Shown: positions 32,257 to 44,286 of the stretch, piece after piece
Layout of the letters: each line of letters opens with the position of its first letter
Position numbering within the stretch: the stretch's first letter is position 1
NCBI RefSeq assembly: GCF_963855985.1
Contig: NC_087096.1
Coordinates: forward strand, 15,252,001 to 15,316,000
Direction: 5' to 3'
DNA: 64,000 nucleotides
Source: Ostrinia nubilalis
Lineage: Eukaryota; Arthropoda; Insecta; Lepidoptera; Crambidae
Notes under the pieces: generated by a model
The model's input: the letters and a program-made list of their open reading frames with translations, nothing else
Told to the model about the DNA's origin: nothing
Database searches by the model: none
Translations under genes and position numbers: made by a program

Positions 32257-32659
32257 CAGTGCCTCTACCATGAGTTTACCTACCGAGCACCTCGCTATCG
32301 AGGGCGTAAAAAAATGTATGGCAAATTGTACAGCGCCTCTAGCGGTTAGTAGCTGAACCACAGCAAAACTAAAAACACTACCATGAGTTCATCTCAAATC
32401 GTTAGGTAAAAAACCTATCTAAATGAATACGATAGCGACTAAAGTTTTTATTAAGTTTCATACAAATAACTTACCATGAGTTGCAATTTTCAAAGATGTC
32501 ATCGAAAAATACCTTAGCTGTCACAGTAACGTAACTCACTGGCTTATTGACGTGTGAAAAGCAAAATAAAATTGTGGTTTTAGGTCATTTTAGGTGTTTT
32601 CTTTATTAAATTATGTCGGAAAGAAGTTTATTACGATGGAACATGTTATTCAGCATGTG

Positions 32660-32770
32660 GGCAGACCTCCCACTAGGTGAACCGACGATCTGGTGAAGGT
32701 CGCGGGAAGAACCTGGATGCGGGCACATTGTGGAGATCCTTGGGGGAGGGAGAGGATGCTGCGTTTCCCA
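32660..32770 (+). repeat. RTE 3' fragment
   Basis: GGGCAGACCTCCCACTAGGT, CCGACGATCTGGTGAAGG and GAGATCCTTGGGGGAGG are the RTE 3' coding end. The last part and tail are missing. Confidence 0.65.
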
Positions 32771-33191
32771 GAGATATGCGAGGGAATTGTGTCGTGCGAA
32801 GATGTCTAGCTGTGCTGTGAAAATGTGTGCGGGTTTCCACCAAAGCTGTGCGAGGAAAATTGTATCGTACGAGGATGTGTAGCAGAGATTTGAAAATGCT
32901 CATTAGTGTTGTACAGCCTGAGCCTTTTCTACCAGAGATGTGCTGACCGAGGCGAGGTAAATGAAGCGATTCTATTGGTTCTTTACAAACACATCCTTCG
33001 CTACGCATCCTCGCACATCTCTGGTGGAAACGCAGCCTTACGAGATCATGATAGAAAGCTAATCCGACAATGAATATGTATTTTCATAACTTGAAATTTA
33101 CTTTTGTGTTTAATCAGTCTGTGTATTATGTAGGTACCTATTAGGTTTTGTGAAATAAATAGTCAATAAAAATTAATCATTTTATTTTCAA

Positions 33192-33396
33192 CTAGCTTTT
33201 GCCCGCGGCTTCGTCCGCGTGAAATTTAGTTTGTCACAGATCGTCATAATTATAGCCTATATGTTAATCTGGGTTATAAACAATAATACTGTAAAGTTTC
33301 ATCAAAATCCGTTCAGTAGTTTTTGCGTGAAAGAGTAACAAACATCCAGACATCCAAACTTCCGCATTTTTAATATTAAGTAGGATATTAGTAGGA
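33192..33396 (-). mobile_element. Non-autonomous Helitron
   Basis: Minus-strand 3' end GCAAAAGCTAG before T, with GCGGACGAAGCCGCGGGC hairpin words. The 5' end is near TCCTACTAATATCC. Same family as the split copy at 7770-12933. Confidence 0.75.
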
Positions 33397-34631
33397 TATG
33401 TATTTACTTAATTATTATTACTGACGAGATTGCTACCACGTATGTTTAGTGACCATGAAAGATTAAAACAATATAATGTATTTAATTAATTATAATATCT
33501 TAAGTTTTACAATAATAAGGTAGGTATATCCATCCAGTTACCCTAGGTCTTTATTATGGATTTAATTTACAAGTAGTTATTTACAAGCACTCTGCTCTAA
33601 ATCCTGTGGCTTCAGGGAAGAAGTGTTCCCTTGGCAGCTCTGTGTATGCGAGTTGTCTTCTTCTTGCTGTTTAAAGTCACTCCACACCTTAACAAATAAA
33701 CATTACAAATAATAATGACGAAATAAGATAAAAGCAATCAAAATGAATAAAGTAGTAGGTATTTATACACACTTTTCTCAATTTCTCAGTAGTTTTCGTG
33801 TCGCCGGTGGCAGCAGCATTTCACGTTCGTGTGTCCGTTAGTTCCACCCACCGTTGACTATTGTTGGCTCTTTCTTGGGGCCCTTCAGTGGGCATACTCA
33901 GATCGCCATATCTATAGAAAAACAACTTTATTGTATCTAGAAAATATAAATCTAGCACTCATATTACTGAATTTTAGCTAGGCACGTGGAAGTTATGCTG
34001 GAAAGGTTGTATTTCTCCATAAAAACCAGCTCAAAATTATTTGTTTAATTTCGAAATTCCTCCACTACATAGTATGTTTATTTTTATTTAACTTACCTAC
34101 CTTTCCATAAATTCTACAATCGGTTTAAACGGATAGGCGCAGGTTCTCATTTTCCTATCGTGGTTAAAATCCAATTTTTTGTCGAAAATTATTCATCAAT
34201 AATCCTTCAACAAAACATGTTTTGTTATCTGTTGTCATGACAACAGCTGCGTCAAAGTCGCAATGACAAGAAATAAACAATACAAATTTAAAATCATCAT
34301 GTTAATTCAGCTTTAAGCACTGTTCTAGGACACTTAAATTTTGCAGTGTTATTTTTGTCATTTTTGTTATTTCCTACTCTATCTTTTCTGTATAGTTAGA
34401 AAGGAGCGGCATTCGTTCTTTCATTCATCCATTCATAGAGTGTGAAGTTAGATACGTTAACATGTTCACCAACATGACATCACAAAACCATCGAATTATC
34501 GCTGGCGAGTAAAGTATACGGTAATTGAACTCATGGTATGATTTTAATGCAAACTTCATCGATCCACGTTTAAACTCTATCGACTGTAGTATACGAATAC
34601 AAGTTTTCGATGGCAACTCATGGTAGAGGCA

Positions 34632-34917
34632 CAGTTTGTCGTGTCAGCTGACGTCGAAAAAATGTATCGACAAATCAACATTACACAAGATCAACGTCCA
34701 CTACAATGTATATTGTGGAGATTCGACCCTTCACATCCTCTCAAAACATATACACTGAACACTGTAACATATGGCACAGCTTCAGCTCCATTTTTAGCCA
34801 CCAGATGTTTGTCACAGTTAGGCTATGACACGACAGACCCTTACGTTAAACGAGCTATTTGTCAAGATTTCTATGTAGATGATTTTCTATCAGGGGCTGA
34901 CTCTATTCAAGACACAA
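34632..34917 (+). pseudogene. BEL/Pao reverse transcriptase, central fragment
   Basis: Encodes FVVSADVEKMYRQI (motif A region), LQCILWRFDP, VTYGTASAPFLATRCL and the catalytic FYVDDFLSG. It is bounded by the CAG-flanked element on the left and a TA-flanked element on the right (TA at 34918-34919). Codon phase continues at 35891 when one TA is counted. Confidence 0.9.
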
Positions 34918-34930
34918 TAAAGGACAATGG

Positions 34931-35184
34931 GCAAAATGGTACCCGGCTCCAATAGATATGCTTCTAGTGTCGTTTGAAAGGTCTTACCAAGACGAACAAC
35001 TTTTACTATGGCCACCAGCCTCAGATCTGGTTGTGTTCGAAAATAAACATACTTTTTAGCAAAATAGTACCCGACTCCAATAGTTATGTTTGTAGTGTCA
35101 TTTGAAAGGTCTTACCAAGACGAACAACATTTACTATGGCCACCAGCCTCAGATCTGGTTGCGTTCGAAGATAAACATACTTTT
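34931..35184 (+). repeat. Two tandem units of about 127 bp
   Basis: Unit 1 34931-35058 and unit 2 35059-35184 share GCAAAATRGTACCCGRCTCC, GGTCTTACCAAGACGAACAA and CCACCAGCCTCAGATCTGG, differing at roughly a dozen positions. Confidence 0.85.
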
Positions 35185-35429
35185 AGGTTGTGCGAGGCAT
35201 GAAGTGTTTACTGCTCCAGCATCCTTCCTTAACTGTATAATTGATAGGGATAATTGTGAAATAAATATTTTTGTTTGAAGAAGAAGGATAAACCTTGGAT
35301 TAAAATGACATTTCCAAACCAAATGACAATTTAAGCCAGAGTTCAACTAGGGTGTAACTTTTATTAATAAAGGGGTTAGAGTTTTATTACTTCCTAAGGG
35401 TTTTATTATGGGTTGCTAAAGCGAATAAA

Positions 35430-35597
35430 CCCACAAGACCCAATAAGTCCACCCACAAGATGGACCGACGACCTCATAAAGGTAGCGGGAAGGCGCTGGA
35501 TGCAGGCCGCTACCAACCGGCCATTGTGGAAATCATTGGGAGAGGCCTATGTTCAACTAGACGTTCTATGGCTAAAATGATCATGATGATGATGATG
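35430..35597 (+). mobile_element. RTE 3' end with TSD AAAGCGAATAAA
   Basis: The 12-mer AAAGCGAATAAA flanks it at 35418-35429 and 35598-35609. The body encodes decayed WTDDL.KVA..RWMQAA and ends in a (TGA)n tail, a typical 5'-truncated target-primed insertion. Confidence 0.85.
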
Positions 35598-35890
35598 AAA
35601 GCGAATAAAGGGCTAATAGCTTGGGTAGTTCATCGTAGGTATAATCCTTTCCTTTTGAATGTTTATTTTAGTTATATTAATAGATTCTAGTCATAGTACA
35701 TACTCGTATACATGGATGATTGTGTTATACTTTCATATAATACTTAGTGGAATTACTGCTTTCAAAACGTGAATTAGAACTGGCCCCATAGCAGGCATTT
35801 TTCTACATCTAAAGGCCTTTTGAAATATATATTGGTTATGGCTATTGGAGCGGGTACCACTTTCCATACATTTGTGCCCATCATCCTTTA

Positions 35891-36589
35891 TGCAAAGATG
35901 TCACTAATTCATTAAATTCAGCTATATTTTACTTAAGAAAGTGGCATTCTAATAATGTTGAAATTTTAAATGCAGTGTGTGGTCGAGACGCCAGTTCAGA
36001 CCACCTAAATCTCAGCTACAAAGAGGCAGCCAAAACACTGGGTCTCTATTGGAACTGTTCGGCTGACACTCTCTCATTTTCAATTAATTTAGATTCCACA
36101 CAAACAATAATTACAAAACGTCTCATTTTGTCCACAATCTCTCAGGTGTTCGACCCACTGGGACTCGTGTCACCTTGTATCGTCGAAGCAAAGGTACTTA
36201 TACAAAATTTGTGGTTACAAAAATGCTCATGGGACGAAGAAGTACCTTTAGACATTAAAAAATCATACATAGAATTTGCAAGTTCATTAATTAATTTAAA
36301 ATATTTACAGATACCTAGATGCATAAAAATTCACCCATCCATTAATACACAAATACACGTATTTACAGATGCGTCTGAAAAGGCGTACGGTGCCTGTGTT
36401 TATATACGAAGTGTGGATGAAAACGATTGTGTTAATGTTCAATTATTAACATCAAAAAGCAAGGTAGCACCAATTAAAACCGCCACTATGCCGCGGCTAG
36501 AACTTTGTGGCGCACTCATGGGAGCAAGACTATGTGCAAAGGTTGTTTCGTCAATTACCTTTCAATATATGTGTCCTGTACATGTTTGA
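35891..36589 (+). pseudogene. BEL/Pao end of RT, A17 region and RNase H
   Basis: Open from the insertion border. SAIFYLRKWHSNNVEILNAV, AKTLGLYWN, STISQVFDPLGLVSPCIVEA (a BEL/Pao hallmark) and NLWLQKCSWDE lead to RNase H-like VFTDASEKAYGACVYIR and MPRLELCGALMGARL. A stop at 36587-36589 follows a one-base slip at about 36555-36585, after which the next frame continues (TDSMIVLGWLSSQP). Confidence 0.9.
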
Positions 36590-38442
36590 CCGACTCCATG
36601 ATTGTATTGGGTTGGCTTTCTTCCCAACCAAATCAACTGAAATCATTTGTCCGGCATAGAGTTATTGAGATACAGGATAGTTCTTTTGATTGGCGATATG
36701 TACCATCCAAGCAAAACCCAGCAGATTTGGTTTCGCGTGGAGTGCGAGCAGACTTAATAAAACACTGCCCGCTATGGTGGTCTGGCCCTTCATTTTTGAA
36801 ACTAGACTCTCAACAGTGGCCTGACAAACCTGTACAAAATAATAATAATATAAAAAACCTGCCAGAAACAATAATAACAAATTTTCATACACAAAATAAT
36901 AATAAATTAAACAACAATTCTGACAATCAATGTAACTTAATATCTAAACTAATACTTAAACTATCAAGCTTTACCAAATTGAAACGTACATTAGCATTTG
37001 TATTGAGATTTATTAATAACTGCCACAAGAATAACCCAAAACTTACAGGACACCTGACTATCTCGGAACTCAATGCCGCAACAACTCAATTACTATTCAT
37101 TTCTCAGCAGGAGTCCTTTCCTGATGAATGTCAGTCACTCATTAACACCGGTAAATTACCACACAAAAACCGATTGTTATCATTGACTCCATTTATGGAT
37201 CCCAATAATCTCATAAGAGTGGGCGGCAGGCTTAGTGATTCTCACTACGATTACAACGTTAAGCACCCCATTCTCTTGTGCAGTAAACATCGTCTATCCC
37301 AACTTATATTTGAATCATTGCATAAAACCTATTTACATTCAGGGCCTCAATTGTTATTAGCCACAGCACGTCATAATTATTGGATCTTAGGAGGCACCAG
37401 GCTCGCAAAGCGCATTGTACGAGCATGTGTTAAATGTTGTCGTTTTGAAGGAAAAACCATTCAGCCTATCATGGGCAACTTACCTAACAGCCGACTACAT
37501 TTAGAATATCCTTTTCTAGAAACAGGTGTAGACTACGCCGGGCCAGTGCTGATAGCAGACCGTAAGGGGAGAGGCTGTAAATTGGTAAAATGCTACATTT
37601 GTGTCTTTGTTTGTTTAGCCACCAAGGCGCTGCATCTGGAGCTTGTCTCAGACCTAACAAAGGAAGCTTTTATTGCGGCTCTTAACAGATTTATAGCGCG
37701 ACGGGGCAGGCCGCAGAGGATATTTTCGGACAACGGAACCACCTTTGTAGGGACCTTTAATGAATTATCTAGCCTACTCAGAGACCCGTCGCTGTCAGCA
37801 CATCTAACCGACAAAGGTATCGATTTTTCCTTTATTCCTGCTTACACTCCTCACTTTGGCGGATTGTGGGAGTCGGCAGTCAAATCAATTAAGCACCACC
37901 TACGTCGCATTCTAGAACTGACGCACCTGACATTTGAGGAAATGGCGACTCTGCTGATACAGGTAGAAGTTATACTAAATTCTCGTCCTATCACTCCTAT
38001 ATCTAACGATCCCTCAGATCTTACTTGCCTCACTCCTGCCCACTTTCTAATTGGACGATCAATCGTTTCTTTGCCTTGCCCGCAACTTATTGAAAAGCGC
38101 ATCACATCACTTCAACGATTCCAACGCATTGAAGCGCTAAAACAACATTTCTGGGCACGATTCCATAATGAATATGTTTTCTGGCTGCAGAGGAAGACAC
38201 GGTGGCACACGTCACACGGGGAGCTGCGAGAGGGGTCACTTGTCCTTATCAAGGACAAGTCTGCACCTCCATTGATGTGGTCGCTTGGCCGCATCCTCCG
38301 AACGTTGCCTGGCAGAGACGGCATAGCCAGGGTCGCCGACATCAAGACAAAGAAGGGCGTTCTTCGTCGCGCCTACAACACCATATTCTGTCCGCTGCCA
38401 AAAACATTAATTGAAGACGAGGCTTCAAGGCGGGCAGTATAG
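36560..38442 (+). pseudogene. BEL/Pao RNase H end and integrase
   Basis: After the frameshift the frame is open to TAG at 38440-38442. TDSMIVLGWL and VPSKQNPADLVSRG close the RNase H region. The integrase follows: zinc motif H..H..C..C in LHSGPQLLLATARHNYW and RACVKCCRF; catalytic Asp in GVDYAGPV; second Asp in FSDNGTTFVG; Glu in GGLWESAVKSIKHHLRR; and the C-terminal chromatin-facing part W..G.I...PGRDG..RV. The frame overlaps the LTR start by 2 nt. No envelope gene follows. Confidence 0.92.
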
Positions 38443-38662
38443 TGATGACAACAGAGGGCGCATCGGCGGGGGAGCGCGGGGTCCCCGCGCCTACACATAA
38501 ATACGCTGCCGCAACCGCGGCCGCCGCTCACTCATTCCGTACGACCATCGCGCGCGCATCTTAGTCTTGCTGTAATAATATAACCAGTTCAAAAATACAG
38601 TTTTTCATTATAAATCTCCTGTAGGGTTCGAAGTTAGGCTCAACTTAGACCTACGGGGAACA
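38441..38662 (+). repeat. BEL/Pao 3' LTR
   Basis: 222 bp, matching 28445-28666 throughout as far as I can compare. The purine-rich AAGGCGGGCAG just upstream is the likely polypurine tract. Confidence 0.92.
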
Positions 38663-39365
38663 GTAACTACTACCCATATTTGGTTGCACATAATTGCATA
38701 GTACTGAGTTTTTTCTGTAATTTTTTCACCAGCCGATTGAGCTGATAAAATGTCCCAAACAGGGTAGAGCAAGCTATATTTATGACATGTATATTGCCCT
38801 GAAGAGGGCCTATACATACTGATAATTATAACAAAGCGTTTTCGAATTTCTGACACCTTTTTCAGATTCTTATTTATTTCAGGAAATACTATTTACAAGT
38901 GCAAACTAATCCATGCACTCCTGTAATTTCACTTACAATTATCTTTTTTGGTCTACATAGTGTTTGGTTTTAAAAGGTAACCTCTATTTCATACATGAAC
39001 TGAAACAGGCTTTCTCGGTAGAAAATTTCATTCCTTTGATATCACAACCCTCATGCACAGACAACGGCACGTCAAGCTACACACTGTAGCATCTTATACC
39101 ATTGTAACAGGTGCTATTTTTCAACAAAATCGTAATATTCTGATGTGCTTCCCTTCGATCTCAATTTTCCAACTGTGTCAGTTTTACAAAGACAATGCAA
39201 CTCAAAGGACCAATATGCGAACTAATAAACTCGTAAGACGAGATTCCTTCGTGATCGAAATTGGATTTGTTGAGTTCCAAATTGCGTATAAGTGCATGCA
39301 GCTGACTGACGTTCAGTTAACTGAGAAAGTTCAGTTTCTTGAAATGGTAATCGGGGATTCTACTT
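38663..39365. other. Intergenic, nothing recognised
   Basis: A 113-codon open frame at 39053-39394 lacks any motif and ends inside a MITE, so I do not call it a gene. Confidence 0.4.
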
Positions 39366-39368
39366 TAA

Positions 39369-39941
39369 GGCTGAGTTGCACCATCTTACTTTAACTTTGT
39401 ACCTGTGTTACCTGTGATGACTTATGGCTCGGAAACGTGGCCCTCACTATAGGCCTTATACAGAAGCTCAAAGTTGCACAGCGTGCTATGGAGAGGGCTA
39501 TGCTCGGTGTTTCTTTACGAGATCGAATCAGAAATGAGGAGATCCGTAAACGAACTAAAGTCGCTGACATAGCCCGACGGATCAGCAAGCTGAAGTGGCA
39601 GTGGGCTGGGCACATAGTACGCAGAACTGACGGCCGATGGGGCAGCAAGGTTCTGGAATGGAGGCCACGTACCGGAAAACGCAGCGTAGGACGTCCACCC
39701 ACAAGGTGGACCGATGACCTGATAAAGGTAGCGGGAAGGCGCTGGATGCAGGCCGCTACCAACCGTGCGATGTGGAAGTCATTGGGGGAGGCCTATGTTC
39801 AGCAGTGGACGTCCTGTGGCTGAAATGATGATGATGATGATGACTTTAACTTTGACAAACGTCAGAAATCTGTCAGACTCCATACAAATAGCACCTGTTA
39901 CTGATGATGATACAGTCAAAGTTAGATGATGCAACTCAACC
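39369..39941. mobile_element. MITE GGCTGAGTTGCACC split by an RTE insertion
   Basis: TAA is duplicated at 39366-39368 and 39942-39944. The two halves are 39369-39399 and 39843-39941; together they equal the MITE at 28119-28236. The RTE entered at ACTTTAACTTTG. Confidence 0.85.
39400..39842 (+). mobile_element. RTE retroposon 3' end, TSD ACTTTAACTTTG
   Basis: The 12-mer ACTTTAACTTTG lies at 39388-39399 and 39843-39854. The best preserved RTE C-terminus here reads AMERAMLGVSLRDRIRNEEI, KLKWQWAGHIVRR, GRPPTRWTDDLIKVAGRRWM, and LGEAYVQQWTSCG before the stop, followed by a (GAT)n tail. This is the C-terminal domain downstream of RT in RTE-clade elements. Confidence 0.9.
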
Positions 39942-39944
39942 TAA

Positions 39945-40890
39945 GATTCTTTTACAAATAATGACTTTAAAGACGCTTAATTTGAAACTTACGCGTGTAA
40001 TATTATTGCCTCAAATTGTTTTTTTTTCTAGCTCTCGTAAGACGGCACATCGTAGGCGGTTTCATCGCTATAGGCACATAATTAATTCAAGCCGGATTAC
40101 ACAAGTTGATTCCATTTATTAGGTAAAGTTTATGGTTAAGTTGTTTAGGTAATTAAAGTTGAAATATAATTTAGCATATTTGCGGTTAAAAAGACAATGC
40201 CGGAAATTGGCGTCTTTTTTTTTTCGCGCGGCCATCGACCAAACAATTTCTTACAAAACTTGCGCACAAAAAGCAAATCTAGTATAAAAATCATTAAACT
40301 TCTAATGCTCGTAACTCAGTTCAGACTGAGTTTAGAGGTATACATGCCATAGTAAGTTTGGTTTATTACACTATTTTGTAATCAAAAAACAAAGTTTGAT
40401 CGATGGCCGCGCGAAAAAAAAAAGACGCCACTTTCCATACAAAATCTGGCATTGCCATTTCGTAATTTAACTACAAAATGTGTTATAACTCATCACACAC
40501 AAGAAAGTTTATAGAAGATCGCTTAGACCACCAATTTATCTTGAAGCCTGTCCATAACAGCTTCCATATTTATACCGAGCATCATATTATCACATTCCTC
40601 ATAAAACTTTACTACCCGCTGCTTCACAGCAGCGTGTCGAAACCGGCACTATGCGCTGTAAAGCGCTCGACTTTTTATACGTTTATTTTACGAGGTTTTT
40701 AGATAAAAGGTGTGATTTCATACTTTGTAGGAGATAGGTAATGTGCTACTTGACGAGATGGGTGTCATCAAATTCTCCTCTAGATAGACTGATTGAGCAC
40801 TCAACGCTGAGTCGATTGTGTGAGTCTTGAACTAAATAAGCATGGTCTTTTCCTTTTCGTAATCATAGAGAAACAGTCATCATAGAGAGA
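39945..40890. other. Intergenic with one foldback repeat
   Basis: Only the foldback at 40192-40455 is recognisable. No gene. Confidence 0.4.
40192..40455. mobile_element. Foldback MITE with GGCGTCTTTTTTTTTTCGCGCGGCC arms
   Basis: ATTGGCGTCTTTTTTTTTTC and GCGCGGCCATCGA on the left face the complement on the right (TCGATGGCCGCGC, GAAAAAAAAAAGACGCCA). Outer GCAATGCC-like words are shared. No clear TSD. Confidence 0.65.
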
Positions 40891-41031
40891 GTCCACCCAC
40901 AAGGTGGACCGACGACATCATAAAGCAGGAAAGCGCTGGACGCAGGCCGCTACTGAGCGGGTAACATGGAAAGCATTGGGGAGGCCTATGTTCAGCAGTG
41001 GACGTCCTATGGCTGAGATGATGATGATGGT
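40891..41031 (+). mobile_element. RTE 3' end, short TSD
   Basis: CCACCCACAAGGTGGACCGA through CAGCAGTGGACGTCCTATGG and a (GAT)n tail. AGAGAGA is found on both sides (40884-40890, about 41032-41038). Confidence 0.75.
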
Positions 41032-42466
41032 GAGAGAGACAGTAAAAGTGTGCATCTCTAAAATATTGACCTATAACTCTTTAACTATCTCTTTCTCAAT
41101 TTTAGAATCTTCTGATGCACAGTGGGTCTAGACAAAGTGCAAATTATAATCGCATACCAGTCGAAAAGTGGTCGAAAAGCCCCTTTTTTGTATGGAGTTT
41201 TGACGGATTCGATTTTCGATTCGATCAAAAAGTGCGTTTTGTCTAGGGGGGCTGGTGACGTGAGTTAAAATGACAAATGTCAGCATGAGATTTCTATACG
41301 ATTTGACAGTCACTAAGCCTGAAGCTGAACTTTGTAACAGCGCGTGATATAGCACGAAATAATAATGGCCATTTTGTGGTTTCTTATTGGTTTATTTTGG
41401 CGTTACAGTAATTTCAGTATTGGAGATGAGAGGTAGGATACTGGCGAACTGACTTTGTGTTACACATTCTTTTAAGTCCAGCGCAGCCTACAGTTTAGGA
41501 ACCTGCAATGGGTCTAAATATTTAAGTACAACCAATCATATGCTTCATAAATCGAGTTTCGTAATACAATACTTTACATTACCCAACTAAACTCCACGTA
41601 ATTGTTCAATTACAATATACCCTCGCATCCAACGGGCCAAAGACGCATTGTACCTATCACGGCTAATCACTTATTAACGTATTTGATCAATCTCCGGTCG
41701 TATTGTGTGGCGCGTGTTGAACGACCCACCGGGACTAGAATGTAAACCACAGCGTAATTTAATCAGCCAACCCATAAGCTTTTAATACAGTTCAATAGAA
41801 CACTTCAATTTGTAATCAGGGCCGCTGTTAATCTACTGGGGATTACGTACAACAACTGATATTCACAGGTTACTGGTTTACCTTTTTTTAAAACGGGGCC
41901 TTGAGCAAGTGCCTAGAGATGCCCAGTGAGATAGAGGGGCCTGCTTGTAACAGCTTTGTTACTTAAAAAATCTAAATTTTCAACATCTTCAGTTTGTTAT
42001 GTTGAAGTGTGCTACTACTCCTCCAAATTTTGGGGATAGTGACATTCGTCTCAGCTACAGACAGCAACGTCATTTTGTTAAGGCTTTTTATCAGCATCTC
42101 TACATCGTTTATGATAATCAATAATATTATCGTTATTATCGTTAATTGTGGTTCCTCATTGTTGCCAAGATGCAGGAACTCTACAAAGTTTTTGTTTAGC
42201 TTTTGTATGTGCAAAATGGCCGTTTGTATATTTGGCTTACTCTGCAGCACTTCTTAAACATGAATCAATTTAATAAAACGAAAACTCGTGCCTTTTCTCT
42301 CGCGTCTTGCCCAAAGCAGCCTGGCTGTTTTAATTCGAGCTACACGCAGACCCTTGTTAATTAATGTACTTGGTTCCGGTTGAAATGTTGCGGGCTTATG
42401 TGCCCTCCCATTGTTGCGAGGTGTTAATTGTTTTAATGTCCGACATTATTTGCGTAAAGATTTATT
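41032..42466. other. Intergenic up to the duplication
   Basis: Contains a small inverted-repeat candidate (41128-41247, ends CTAGACAAA / TTTGTCTAG). No gene recognised. Confidence 0.4.
41128..41247. repeat. Probable small MITE
   Basis: The ends CTAGACAAA..GC and GC..TTTTGTCTAG face each other over about 120 bp. The inner part GATTCGATTTTCGATTCGATC is self-similar. Confidence 0.45.
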
Positions 42467-42857
42467 GATAAGACCTCACAGACGTTACAACGTTTTATCG
42501 CAGCGAACGCGTGTTTGGGGATCGTCTTTTTTGACGACTGGCAAATGGAGTATTGTGCTGTATTTTTTCATAATACCTACATATTTTGCTTGAGAGCTGT
42601 AACAAATTAAGGTGAGAAGAGACTAGAGTATTTTTATGTAATGTAACGTTCTTATAAATGGTACAATACAGGTAAAATGTACAACATTTGGTTTGTGAAA
42701 GGATGAACACTAGTAGAACATATCATAGAGCGGCTTGTTCAAGTAAATGCTTTAGTCTATACTCAGCATAAAGTTAATCACAGTTAATCTCAGCTGAAAG
42801 ATGCACAGTAAACACGACCGAGTTTTGGGTGAAAAAAGCGGGAAATCGTGCTTCTTT

Positions 42858-43183
42858 GTGGTCTTCAATGGGGGTTTACGTCCAACAGTGGACTGCTGTT
42901 GACTAAAATAATAATTTTACCGTAGAATCGCTAAAATCAAGTGGCAGTGGGCGAGGCACATAGCTCGGAGAGCTGATGGCTGCGGGGGCAGAAAAGTTCT
43001 CGAGAGGCGACCACGAGCCGAATGACGAGTGTGGGCAGGTCTTCCACTAGGTGGACCGACGATCTGGTGAAGGTTACGGCAGGTGGCTAGATGCGGGCGG
43101 CGCAGGACCGGTCTTTGTCGAAATCATTGGGGGAGGTCTTTGTCCAGCAGTGGACGTCATTCGGATGAAACCAACGAACGAAT
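42858..43183 (+). mobile_element. RTE 3' fragments
   Basis: A short tail remnant (42858-42905, CGTCCAACAGTGGAC) precedes a longer 3' piece from ATCGCTAAAATCAAGTGGCA to a GAACGAA tail (42921-43183) with frameshifts. Confidence 0.75.
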
Positions 43184-43553
43184 GGTTTTAACATTTTTAG
43201 CGCTAAAAGTCGCAACTAGAACAAAATTTTTGATAACTTGAAATTAAATTGCAAATATTATGATGATGATGACTGGAGTTTGACCCACTTAAATTGAAAT
43301 GTCAGTTTTGCATATTGTCAGAACATGTAGTGGAAATACAGTAATATTATTACAGCAGATCAAGTGGTACACTAAAGCCATTTAATTAATTTCTGCCTAA
43401 TTAATTAATTAGCTTTGACATTGTAATGATTAGTATTGAGTGGCATTCATTATTATTGGAATACTAATATTGTATTGACCTATTAATTGATTCGAGGTAT
43501 TTAACAAGATACATTTTAGGAACAAGAATTTTTCCCTGACCCATTGAAATAAT

Positions 43554-43728
43554 CATCATCATCATCATTTCAGCCACAGGACGTCCACTGCTGAACATAG
43601 GCCTCCCCCAATGACTTCCACATTGCACGGTTGGCCTTCCTGCTACCTTTATCAGGTCGTCGGTTCACCTTGTGGGTGGACGTCCTACGCTGCATTTTCC
43701 GATACGTGGCTTCCACTCCAGAACCGAA
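43554..43728 (-). mobile_element. RTE 3' end, TSD CATTGAAATAAT
   Basis: Flanked by CATTGAAATAAT at 43542-43553 and 43729-43740. (CAT)n tail at left and CCACAGGACGTCCACTGCTG show minus orientation. Confidence 0.85.
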
Positions 43729-43790
43729 CATTGAAATAATAAATTAATAATAATGTTGATTTATTTAAAATAGTATCATTTATTTTTTGA

Positions 43791-44286
43791 CTAGCGGCCG
43801 CTCGCGACTTCGTGCGCGTGGATCTCGTTTTACCCCCACTTCATCTATCTTACGCGGTTTAGATTTTTTCATACAAATGTTTTTTCCCGCTAACTCCCGT
43901 TCCCGTGGGAATTTTGCAATATCCTGTTGCAACTAAGCTTTAAGTTTACTAAGGTACCTGCATGCCAAATTTCAAGCGTCTAACTTAAGCTGTTTAGATT
44001 TTTCGTACAAAAAGATTTTCCCGCTAATTCCCGTTCCCGTGGGAATTCCTTAGTATCGTATAACCTGCCCAGGAGTATGAAGAATAATTGTACCAAGTTT
44101 CGTTAAAATCCGTCAAGTGGTTTTTGTTTCTATAAGGAACATACAGACAGAAAGACAAAAATTTTACTGATTGCATTTTTGGCATCAGTATCGATCACTA
44201 ATCACCCCCTGATAGTTATTTTGAAAATATATTTCATGTACAGAATTGACTTCTCTACAGATTTATTATAAGTAGCTATAGATAGA
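43791..44286 (-). mobile_element. Non-autonomous Helitron, second family
   Basis: CTAGCGGCCGCTCGCGAC on the plus strand is the complemented 3' end. It has paired TTCCCGTGGGAATT blocks as in 17619-18076. The 5' end is near 44281-44286. Confidence 0.75.

Larger units (their letters stand above)
32260..34631. mobile_element. Element with TGCCTCTACCATGAGTT ends and CAG target duplication
   Basis: Inward ends TGCCTCTACCATGAGTT match perfectly on both sides; CAG is duplicated at 32257-32259 and 34632-34634, and the BEL RT reads through when one CAG is counted. The core word ACCATGAGTT recurs at about 32268, 32380 and 32472 in one orientation and at about 34527 and 34612 in the other, an array of subterminal sites as in CMC/EnSpm-type transposons. 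No transposase is visible. Nested inside are an RTE fragment (32660-32770) and a Helitron (33192-33396). The rest (33400-34520) is unassigned. Class uncertain. Confidence 0.75.
34920..35888. mobile_element. TA-flanked element with AAGGAYRATGGGCA ends
   Basis: Ends read inward AAGGACAATGGGCAAAATGG and AAGGATGATGGGCACAAATG, both followed by a GTACCCG..CTCCAATAG word. TA is duplicated at 34918-34919 and 35889-35890. It interrupts the BEL RT in phase. Inside: a 127-bp tandem repeat (34931-35184), half of an AGTTACACC MITE (35332-35372) and an RTE insertion (35430-35597). Confidence 0.75.

Noticed and set aside
39053..39394. 113-codon open frame
   Set aside because: No domain or signal and it ends within a MITE.
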